Assembly (NCBI GenBank): GCA_031286695.1
Contig: JAITTY010000022.1
Span: 124,001-188,000 of the forward strand
Reading direction: 5' to 3'
Length of the DNA: 64,000 nucleotides
Origin: Sphingobacterium sp.
GTDB taxonomy: Bacteria > Bacteroidota > Bacteroidia > Sphingobacteriales > Sphingobacteriaceae
The notes below the pieces were generated by a model. The model made no database searches, was not told the origin of the DNA, and saw nothing but the letters and a program-made list of their open reading frames with translations. Positions 53,867-61,619 of the stretch are shown piece by piece. A program made the translations under genes and the position numbers. The stretch's first letter is position 1. Each line of letters starts with the position of its first letter.

Positions 53867-56356
53867 ATGGACAAACACTTACTAGCTCTTGCTTCTACAT
53901 TTTTAATCGGAGGTGCAGTATATGGTCAGACTTCGGGAATCGTCAAAGGAAAAGTTGTTGATGGTCAAAATAATCCACTAGGTTCAGTAACCGTTTCAAT
54001 AGGAGATAAAAAAGTGCGGACAGACCACAGAGGTCATTTTAGGCTACATGGCGTAGACCAAAATACGGTGATCAAATTCTCTTATATGGGGTATCAGACA
54101 ACGACTATTGATTATGTTTTTAGTTCAGCAAGCCGTGAAGTGGTTATTGACCCAATTACCCTGATTAGCAATGAGCAAGCTATTGATGAAGTAGAAGTGT
54201 TTGGTGAACGCAATAAAAAGCCAAAAGGCTTGGAAATGATTACACGTATGCCATTGAAGCCTTCGGATCAGATTCAGAGTATTTCTGTTATCTCCAATAA
54301 GGTAATTCAAGATCAGGGTATTCTTACGTTGACTGATGCGGTAAGAAATATTCCGGGAGTAACCTTGTTTGGTTCTTATGGTGGAGTTAAAGAATCCTTG
54401 TCAACACGTGGTTTCAGGGGTGTACCTGTATTGAAGAATGGCGTGCGGATGGATTCCCAATTTCAGACGGCGTCCGGCGTAGTTGATATGCAGGGTGTGG
54501 AATCTATTCAGATGATTAAAGGCTCTGCAGCCGTTACACAGGGTGTTATTACCGATATCGGTAATGCAGGGGGAGTGATCAATGTGGTTACGAAAACGCC
54601 CAATTTCACGAATTCTGGAGAGATTGGTGTACGTGCCGGAAGCTGGGGACAATTCCGCCCAACCTTTGATTTCCAAACCGTATTGGATAAGAAACAGACT
54701 GTCGCTTTTCGGATGGATGGAGCGTATGAACGCAGCGATAGCTATCGCAAAAGTGTATCCTCGAACCGTGTTTATCTAAACCCATCTTTGGCCTGGAAAC
54801 CGACAGATAAGACAACAATTACACTGGAGGGGGATTATTTTAACGATAATCGTACACCGGTTAATTCCGCTGTCAATTTAAATCCTTCGCAAGGGGTGAA
54901 TGCTTTATATGTTATTCCAAACAATAAGTTTTTGGGTTTCAATTCAGACAATAATAATACGGAGATGAAGAGCTTTATGGCGCAGATCAACCATGAATTG
55001 ACCGATCGCTGGAGCATCAGAGCATCTATTGCTACCTCATCTTATCAGGTTGATAACCAGTAATCATCATCTTCATTGATTAAAGATGATGCAAAACAAT
55101 ATAATACATTCTCGCGCTCAATGAGCAAGAACCTGCGCGATGATAAAAATAAAACGTTCCAGTTTGACCTGATCGGAAAAGACCTTTATACGGGTAAAGT
55201 AAAACATTTGGTTCAGGCAGGGGTAGATTATCGTATCGCAGATGCGACAACAACTTCTTTTGCAGGAAAATTAAGCCCGCTGGAGAAAAATGTCCTTTTG
55301 AAAAAGGCTGATCAAAATAGTTCTGTTATAGACATTATTGATATCCACGGTGATTGGGTCAATGAACTGTCGGAAGTTGTCTATGTCGATTCTTTAGGCA
55401 ACCAGCGAAAAGGAAAGCAAATTAGCTATACCGCCGGAACTCCTGTACGGAGTTATTACTCTTCTATCGGATTTATGGCGCAGGATGTGATCGAATTTAA
55501 TAAATACATTAAGGCTGTATTAGGTTTACGTTATTCTGAAATCACAACAAAAGATTTCACCTCCAACGGTAATAAACGAGAGTCGGCCTGGAATCCAATG
55601 GCAGGTGTGATTGTTACGCCATTTGAGAATTTCAATGTATTTGGATCTTATACAAACTCAACGAACTTAAGGAATGCCGCTAATCCATTAACAGATGGTA
55701 CAGCAGCAGGAGCTTCTAAAACGGAGCAATTTGAGGGGGGAATTAAATCCGATTGGCTAAATAACCGATTGCGTTTCAATTTAACCTATTTCCATATTTA
55801 TACCTCTAACTTGACGAACGCAGAGTATAAGGCCGGGACTAATGACCCTACAGGATTATACTTTAAGGCCGGGGATCTGGTACGTGACGGTATTGAGGCT
55901 GAATTGAATGGTCGTGTATTGGAAAATTTGACGGTGATGTTGGGCTATGCTTATTTAGATGCACGATATAAAAATTCACCTTCCTATATGGATGGATCAG
56001 CACCGATGAATGCTCCAAAACATACGGCAAATGCATGGGTACAATATGTATTTAATCAAGGAGCTCTTAGGAACCTGAGTTTAAGTGCGGGAATCTATTA
56101 TGTTGGAGACCGACCTGTCAATGAATATAGCTTAACCCCAAATGGACACGGCGAATATTATGGTACAGAACCGTTCAATATGCCCGCGTATACCACATTA
56201 AATGCGCAGGTAGGATACAAATGGCGCAAATTTGATGCGAAAGTCTTTGTAAATAATATCACCAATGAGATTGGATTGAATTCATATTTCCGCGGTGGTT
56301 TTATTAATCAGATTGATCCAAGAAATGCAGCCGTTGCATTGAGTTATAAATTTTAA
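53867..56356 (+). pseudogene. TonB-dependent siderophore receptor split by an in-frame stop
   Basis: One reading frame of 829 codons before its final stop, interrupted once by TAA at 55061-55063 after residue 398. The two halves (53867-55063 and 55064-56356) are in the same frame, so this is a nonsense change, not a frameshift. First half: signal peptide ending VYGQ, carboxypeptidase-regulatory-like domain, plug with QSISVISNKVIQDQ, DAVRNIPGVTLFG and STRGFRG, start of the barrel. Second half: rest of the barrel to the terminal AVALSYKF. Typical FhuA/FecA-type length. Without read-through the product lacks half its barrel. A CAA-to-TAA change is the simplest origin. Confidence 0.85.
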
Positions 56357-56380
56357 AGATACAAAGTCTATATAAACAGA

Positions 56381-56412
56381 AGGGCTGTCCACCTTTGGAC
56401 AGCCCTATTTTT
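56381..56412 (+). terminator. Terminator after the receptor gene
   Basis: Perfect stem AGGGCTGTCC / GGACAGCCCT with a 6-base loop, followed by ATTTTTATT. The remaining gap to the hexosaminidase gene (56413-56544) shows nothing recognisable. Confidence 0.88.
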
Positions 56413-56544
56413 ATTCTATTTTGCCTTTATCCGCTTAATTGCCATCTCAAATAGCCGGCTCTTGAAGAGATGGATGTTATTTTAGGCTGCTTTTTTTTGG
56501 CGTAATCAACACCAATAGCGTTCATTATTTTGAATCCCGATGAA

Positions 56545-59061
56545 TTAATAGCTGATCACATCACCTGATCGTCCGTTAGCATCAAATACTTTAAATAAGT
56601 ATTTCTTGCCAGTCTGGAATGGTATCGGGCCGCTAACAGTTTTAGATTTCAATGTTGGCATACTACCGTTGTCGCTATAATAGACTTTGAAGCCAGGATA
56701 ATCGGTATTGATAAGGAGTTGGTTGCCCTCTTTCTTAATTCCAATTTTTGGAAGTCGATACGTATAGCCTCCATTTATCCTGTCCAGTTTTCTCAATTCG
56801 TCTTCACCCAATTTCTTGATAAAGGAGGTATACGATTTACGATAAGTAGCTTCATCAAAAGAATCCCCTTTTTCCCAAGTCTGTTCGGGTGCCCACGCGC
56901 GGTCAGCAATCGCAATTAAACGTGGAAATATCATTTCTTCGAGACGTTGGTCAGTAGATACCTTTTCTGCCCATAAAGCACCTTTGATACCGAGGAGATT
57001 TTTCTTCCCTTCAGCTGTAAGCTGTTCCTTATTAGTATATGCCTCTGGTTTAAGATCTTTTCCAGTGTCATCCTTCCGTAAGTTGATGAAGAAATTTTCA
57101 GGGGAGAATGAATAGGTTCTATTCAGATTAACCGTACCTACCCAACTGTGTCCCGGATCGGCAAAGTCACGGTCCCAAGACATATCCAGGTAGTTATTGG
57201 CTGCACTCGTATAAACAACTTTATACCCTGCATTGGCCAATCGATAGGCGAGGTCTTCCTGTCCTTGACCAGGCAAATTGTTCCACACATTCAGGTGAAT
57301 GCCTGATTTTCCCAGATCGGCATTTACAACCATGCCTTTTCCTTTATTGCGCATGCCCATCTCTTCCCATCCGGACATCGTCAATCCTTTTTCTTGAACA
57401 AGGGCATTAATCTTGGTAATATACAGCGGCCATACATCGAGTACATTGGCGATATTATTCTCCTTCATGAAAGCCAGTACCTTCGGCGATTTCTCCCAAA
57501 CACCACTTGGTGTCTCGTCGCCTCCCAGATCGATAATTTTCAACGGAACTCCAGCTTGCTCATGAATCGCTTTGATTTCATCGATCACCTTGCTCAGGAA
57601 GTGATACGTTGAAGGTAGGGCAGGGTTCATAACATTATCATTCCAGTTTTGTGCAGAGTTGTAAACGGAATTGTCCTCTGCATCGTCCAGCAAGAATTCT
57701 TCTGCTTTTTGCTTATCGCCAAGTTTTGAGTAATGGGCAAAACGGGCACGCATTGCTTTGATTGCTGCACGAGCATGCCCCGGTGTTTCTACCTCTGGTA
57801 TGATATCTATATGTCTTGCCTGTGCATATTTTAAAATTTCGATATAGTCAGCAACACTGTAGAATTGATGCGATTTGGTCGTCGCTCCAGATCCGTAAGC
57901 AGCTTGTATTGCTTTTCCATCTTCAAAATTAGCCGAACGGTTGGCCCCGACAGCCGTTAATTCAGGTAAAGATGGGATTTCCAATCGCCAGCCTTCGTCA
58001 TCAATGAAGTGGAAATGGAACTTGTTCAACTTATAAGCAGCCATAAGATCCAATAGCCTTAAAACCTCAGCCTTGCTATGGAAATTACGGGCAGCATCCA
58101 GCATAAATCCACGGTAGCCATAGCGTGGGCTATCTTCAATGTTGCCATAAGGTAAGTTGATCGATTTTGCCGTTTTATTCCATTGGCGATGATTGATCAG
58201 TGATTTTAGCGATTGTATGGCATAAAATGCACCCGCTTTATCTGAAGCTTCTATTCGTACACCCTTAGCGCCGATCGTCAAGCGATAGGATTCGGGCTTT
58301 AGGTTGTTGGTTTTGACAATTTCAATGCCCCCTCCCTGGCCGGAAGAAGCCGATAGCTTAATGCCTGAATAGGTGCTCAGGAAATCTGTCAGAAAAGTTG
58401 CCTCCTTCGCAAATTCATTGTCCACAAAAAGCTTTGTTCCTGTAGATACATTGAATTTTTCTTGATTGTTGATGCTGATGCTACTCGGCAAAGGAATAAT
58501 GGGCTGTGCTTCTATACCTTCGCTAAGTTTGTTTTGCGTGTATTTATAAGCAAAGTAGTCCGTCTTTTCAGTTTCCGATTGAGGTGCAGTTTTAATAGCT
58601 GAATAATCTGAAATATTTGTCGCAAGTCCAGTTTGGTTATTTTTTAGATAGAGGCCGATGGGGCCATCGGTATAGTTGACCAGCCCAGTTGTGATGAAAT
58701 CGATATGGACGGTATCTTGCGCATTCAGTAAAAAGTTGTTCTTCTTAAAGCTTACCTGAAAAAGATCACCGTTTCTATGGTCAATAGCAAAACGATTATC
58801 TACCTTCTCGGGATCAATAGACCGGATAAAATTAAACCAGAGGCTCCAATCGTTTAGCTTGATGGCACTTTTACCTTTGTTCTTTAAAATAATGGTCGAT
58901 ACCGGATTTTTGCGGATATTCTGTCCGTCTTTAACCTTCCAGGTGAGTTGCAGTTGATCTGCGATTGCACTCGACTTTTGGGCATAGGCTTCCTGACTTA
59001 ATAAAGCCAAGCCCAGTCCGGCGTAGAGTAACGGTTTTTTGATTTTTTTTAAATTAGTCAT
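56545..59061 (-). CDS. Beta-N-acetylhexosaminidase (GH20)
   Basis: An 838-residue exported hexosaminidase. Signal peptide about 1-27 (ends EAYAQ); N-terminal CHB_HEX-type carbohydrate-binding domain (about 30-165, LQLTWKVKDGQNIRKNPVST); GH20b domain (about 185-310); catalytic GH20 barrel (about 315-720) with RGFMLDAARNFHSKAEVLRL, FHFIDDEGWRLEIPSLPEL and the catalytic Asp-Glu pair near residue 514 in IDLGGDETPSGVWE; C-terminal Fn3-like/CHB_HEX_C segment (about 770-838, GFKVYYSDNGSMPTLKSK). It removes terminal GlcNAc from chitin oligosaccharides or glycans, producing GlcNAc for the NagB pathway. Monocistronic. Confidence 0.95.
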   Translation of the reverse strand: MTNLKKIKKPLLYAGLGLALLSQEAYAQKSSAIADQLQLTWKVKDGQNIRKNPVSTIILKNKGKSAIKLNDWSLWFNFIRSIDPEKVDNRFAIDHRNGDLFQVSFKKNNFLLNAQDTVHIDFITTGLVNYTDGPIGLYLKNNQTGLATNISDYSAIKTAPQSETEKTDYFAYKYTQNKLSEGIEAQPIIPLPSSISINNQEKFNVSTGTKLFVDNEFAKEATFLTDFLSTYSGIKLSASSGQGGGIEIVKTNNLKPESYRLTIGAKGVRIEASDKAGAFYAIQSLKSLINHRQWNKTAKSINLPYGNIEDSPRYGYRGFMLDAARNFHSKAEVLRLLDLMAAYKLNKFHFHFIDDEGWRLEIPSLPELTAVGANRSANFEDGKAIQAAYGSGATTKSHQFYSVADYIEILKYAQARHIDIIPEVETPGHARAAIKAMRARFAHYSKLGDKQKAEEFLLDDAEDNSVYNSAQNWNDNVMNPALPSTYHFLSKVIDEIKAIHEQAGVPLKIIDLGGDETPSGVWEKSPKVLAFMKENNIANVLDVWPLYITKINALVQEKGLTMSGWEEMGMRNKGKGMVVNADLGKSGIHLNVWNNLPGQGQEDLAYRLANAGYKVVYTSAANNYLDMSWDRDFADPGHSWVGTVNLNRTYSFSPENFFINLRKDDTGKDLKPEAYTNKEQLTAEGKKNLLGIKGALWAEKVSTDQRLEEMIFPRLIAIADRAWAPEQTWEKGDSFDEATYRKSYTSFIKKLGEDELRKLDRINGGYTYRLPKIGIKKEGNQLLINTDYPGFKVYYSDNGSMPTLKSKTVSGPIPFQTGKKYLFKVFDANGRSGDVISY

Positions 59062-59152
59062 GTTGGTTACTTTTTCAATGACTTTAAATATAGCTATTCT
59101 AGAGGGTTTTATGATCTATTTTAAAAAAAATGAATAAAAAAAATATAAAAAT

Positions 59153-59183
59153 TTTGACACATTTATAAATATTTCTATATTTG
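59153..59183 (+). promoter_or_regulatory. Promoter of the second tRNA-Glu gene
   Basis: TTTG (59153-59156), a spacer of exactly 19 bases and TATATTTG (59176-59183), then 18 bases to the tRNA. This is the same architecture and -7 sequence as at the first tRNA-Glu gene, which supports both calls. Confidence 0.8.
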
Positions 59184-59201
59184 CACACCGAAACAGAAAA
59201 C

Positions 59202-59273
59202 GGCCCGTTCGTCTAGGGGTTAGGACGCAAGATTTTCATTCTTGAAACAGGGGTTCGATTCCCCTACGGGCTA
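59202..59273 (+). tRNA. tRNA-Glu (anticodon TTC), second copy
   Basis: Identical over all 72 bases to 28173-28244, including the G1-U72 pair and anticodon TTC. Flanks differ. A terminator-like hairpin follows, and immediately after it lies a truncated grpB remnant, a typical setting for past insertion or deletion beside a tRNA gene. Confidence 0.97.
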
Positions 59274-59300
59274 CAGATCGAAAGATTAAAAATTAAAGAA

Positions 59301-59328
59301 GTTTGCAATATGAATTGCAAGCTTTTTT
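59301..59328 (+). terminator. Terminator after the second tRNA-Glu gene
   Basis: Stem GTTTGCAAT / ATTGCAAGC (one G-T pair) with loop ATGA and six T. The first ATG of the long open frame downstream (59310) lies in this loop, so that ATG is very unlikely to be the real start. Confidence 0.8.
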
Positions 59329-59408
59329 GTCTTTTAGTACCTACAAAACCTATACAAATTCCCAAGAAAAAAGTGAGTTGTTTTTGTAATGTACTGCCCA
59401 CTAACAAT

Positions 59409-59630
59409 GGAAAGAACGAACAAATTTTTCATATTCACATGTGCCCAAAAGACAATGCAATGTGGGAGCAAATTGAGTTTCGTGATTATCTAAATTCTAA
59501 TAATAAACGGGCAAAGGAATATGAAGATTTAAAACTAGAATTAGCATCTAAATTCAGAAATGACCGCGGCTCGTATGTACTCGGAAAAACAGCCTTCGTC
59601 AACGAAACCATAAACTTAGCGACAAGAAAA
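59409..59630 (+). pseudogene. C-terminal remnant of a GrpB (UPF0157) protein
   Basis: About 74 codons of GrpB-like sequence without the N-terminal nucleotidyltransferase-like part. Visible family blocks: FHIHMCPKDNAMWEQIEFRD, EYEDLKLELASKFRNDRGSY and GKTAFVNETINLATRK. The sequence between the tRNA terminator and this point encodes nothing GrpB-like, so the 5' half of the gene is lost. The frame runs without a stop into the phosphotransferase ATG at 59631. The junction AAGAAAAATGAC suggests that one extra A in the A-run removed an ancestral TGA stop that overlapped the next ATG. Confidence 0.75.
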
Positions 59631-60617
59631 ATGACAACATTTCCCGTTATAGCCTCGACTCTTTCTGCCAAACAATTAGGCGATTTTGTGAAAGATAGAT
59701 ATGGCCTAGACGACCAATACAATTGTACCTTATTCAGAACAGGAATGAATCACACGTATTTTCTTTCCAACACCGAAACGAAATACGTTTTACGCGTTTA
59801 TAGTCATAATTGGAGGTCAAAAGCCGAAATTATTGAAGAACTTGCACTTTTGAAATCATTAAAGGATAATAATTTAAGTGTTTCTTTTCCAATTGAAGAT
59901 AAAGACGGAGCGTTCATTCAAGAAATAAATGCTCCTGAAGGAACAAGATACGTTGTGCTTTTTTCCTTTGCTCAAGGTGAAAAAATTCGATTTATGGACA
60001 TCGAAACTTGCTTTCGAATAGGTTCTCTAATGGCAAATATCCACAACTGTACCGAAAACAAGAACATTAACCGAGTATCTTATAATAAAAAGTCTCTTGT
60101 AGAACTACCTTATGAGAATTTAAAACAATTCTTTTCAGACAAGTTGCCAGAGATGGAATTCATTAGGGAGTTTGGAGGAAATTTTCAAAATTTAGATTTT
60201 GATCATACGAAAACAGGAATTATACATATGGATATATGGTATGATAATATGGCCGTTACAGATGAAAAGGAGATTACGATTTTTGACTTTGACTTTTGTG
60301 GAAATGGATGGCAAATTTTAGATGTTGGGTATTTCTGCAAACAACTGTTTTTCATAGAATCAGATAAAGAGCAGTATGAATTAAAAATTCAAAGCTTCCT
60401 ACGGGGATACCAGAGCAGCAGATTTTTATCTGAAAAAGAACTCAGGTTGATACCAAAAGCTGGCGCTTCTATTTTTATTTTTTATCTGGGAGTACAGGCA
60501 CAGAGATTTGATTGGTCCAACATATTTTTGACAGAAAACTATCTTAAAATGTTTGTTGGAAGAATTAAAACTTGGATGGATTATTACGCAAAGAATGAGG
60601 TTACTGTGGCTAAATAA
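59631..60617 (+). CDS. Phosphotransferase, APH/homoserine kinase-like
   Basis: A 328-residue kinase-fold protein from ATG 59631 (MTTFPVIASTLSAKQLGDFV). N-lobe with KYVLRVYSHNWRSKAEIIEE (Lys/Arg of the nucleotide site), C-lobe with the catalytic loop GIIHMDIWYDNMAV (H-x-D-x-x-x-x-N) and the metal-binding DFDF in ITIFDFDFCGNGWQILDVGY. Members phosphorylate small hydroxylated molecules such as homoserine, choline or aminoglycosides; the substrate here is unknown. It is preceded in frame by a GrpB remnant and lies just after a tRNA gene. The coding sequence looks more AT-rich than its neighbours, consistent with transfer. Confidence 0.82.
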   Translation: MTTFPVIASTLSAKQLGDFVKDRYGLDDQYNCTLFRTGMNHTYFLSNTETKYVLRVYSHNWRSKAEIIEELALLKSLKDNNLSVSFPIEDKDGAFIQEINAPEGTRYVVLFSFAQGEKIRFMDIETCFRIGSLMANIHNCTENKNINRVSYNKKSLVELPYENLKQFFSDKLPEMEFIREFGGNFQNLDFDHTKTGIIHMDIWYDNMAVTDEKEITIFDFDFCGNGWQILDVGYFCKQLFFIESDKEQYELKIQSFLRGYQSSRFLSEKELRLIPKAGASIFIFYLGVQAQRFDWSNIFLTENYLKMFVGRIKTWMDYYAKNEVTVAK

Positions 60618-60692
60618 GGAAAGATTGAGGAATATTGATTGGGTTTTGCGTTCAGGACAGGAATACGACTCTTTCATAAGCGTTGGGTAAAA

Positions 60693-60726
60693 CAACAGGA
60701 AAAATTACACGTATTTTGTCCTGTTG
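60693..60726. other. Hairpin upstream of carbonic anhydrase
   Basis: CAACAGGA plus AAAAT pair with ATTTT plus TCCTGTTG (one bulged G) around a 7-base loop. No T-run follows, so it is a weak terminator for the phosphotransferase gene or a leader/operator structure for the carbonic anhydrase gene, whose ATG is 57 bases on. Confidence 0.4.
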
Positions 60727-60782
60727 GTAATTTAAATGTAACATATTAATTTTACCTTTAATATTCCAAATAATAAAATTTT

Positions 60783-61418
60783 ATGAAGGCACATACGTAC
60801 GAAACACAATCAACGATTACCCCACAAAAGGCATTGGACTTCCTGAAAGAAGGAAACCAGCGCTTTGTTAATAATCTGAAAGCTAACCGCGATCTGCTCG
60901 AACAGGTGAACGCTACCCGTGAGGGACAGTGGCCATTTGCCGTGGTGCTAAGCTGTATAGATAGCCGTACTTCAGCTGAACTTATATTTGATCAGGGGTT
61001 GGGCGATATCTTCAGTATCCGGATTGCCGGAAATTTTGTCAATCAGGATATTTTAGGATCGATGGAGTTTGGTTGCAATGTGGCCGGTTCTAAACTTGTT
61101 GTCGTTCTGGGGCATACCAAATGTGGAGCATTAAAAGGGGGATTGGATGCTGCGCAGATCGAGGGTATGGGAATGGATAACCTAAATCATTTGATTAATC
61201 ATTTCGATCCGATCATTAATGAGGTGATCGACCAGGGGGAAGAACGTTCGTCAAAAAATAGTGTGCTGCTTGAAAAACTAAATCAACAGAACATTAAACA
61301 TGCGATCCGTGACATCCGTAGACAAAGCTCAACGCTTCGTAAACTGGAAGAAGAGGGTAAAATTAAGATTGTGGGCGCAAACTATGACGTTGAAACTGGT
61401 AGCGTAAGTTGGATGTAA
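60783..61418 (+). CDS. Beta-class carbonic anhydrase
   Basis: A 211-residue beta carbonic anhydrase. Zinc ligands C58 (in VVLSCIDSRTSAEL, with the Asp-Arg dyad D60/R62), H111 and C114 (VVLGHTKCGALKG). It interconverts CO2 and bicarbonate in the cytoplasm, supplying bicarbonate for carboxylases. Length and motifs are normal. Monocistronic, with a strong terminator. Confidence 0.96.
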   Translation: MKAHTYETQSTITPQKALDFLKEGNQRFVNNLKANRDLLEQVNATREGQWPFAVVLSCIDSRTSAELIFDQGLGDIFSIRIAGNFVNQDILGSMEFGCNVAGSKLVVVLGHTKCGALKGGLDAAQIEGMGMDNLNHLINHFDPIINEVIDQGEERSSKNSVLLEKLNQQNIKHAIRDIRRQSSTLRKLEEEGKIKIVGANYDVETGSVSWM

Positions 61419-61555
61419 GTTGCTAAAACTGGCGCACAGGTTTTGTCGGCAATAAAAGGATGGACAATCATATCTGACTTTAGGTAAGATCAGGTATCCA
61501 AAGATTCGTTTATCATAAGCCGAAAGGTCGTGTACACTTTCTAAGAATAAAAAGA

Positions 61556-61602
61556 AAAAGGGAGTTGCTAACTTTAGAACGAGTTAGCAACTCCCTTTTT
61601 TG
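61556..61602. terminator. Bidirectional terminator between carbonic anhydrase and metallophosphoesterase genes
   Basis: Perfect stem AAAAAGGGAGTTGCTAACT / AGTTAGCAACTCCCTTTTT with an 8-base loop, followed by T. The strongest hairpin of the window, between converging genes. Confidence 0.93.
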
Positions 61603-61619
61603 GATTCTACGTATACATG

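Noticed and set aside
53867..56356. Recoding of the internal stop codon in the receptor
   Set aside because: The codon is TAA, not TAG or TGA, and there is no sign of a recoding element. A nonsense mutation or sequencing error is simpler.
59310..60617. One 435-residue protein starting at ATG 59310
   Set aside because: That ATG lies in the loop of the tRNA-Glu terminator and the first 33 residues resemble nothing. The kinase has its own family-like start at 59631.
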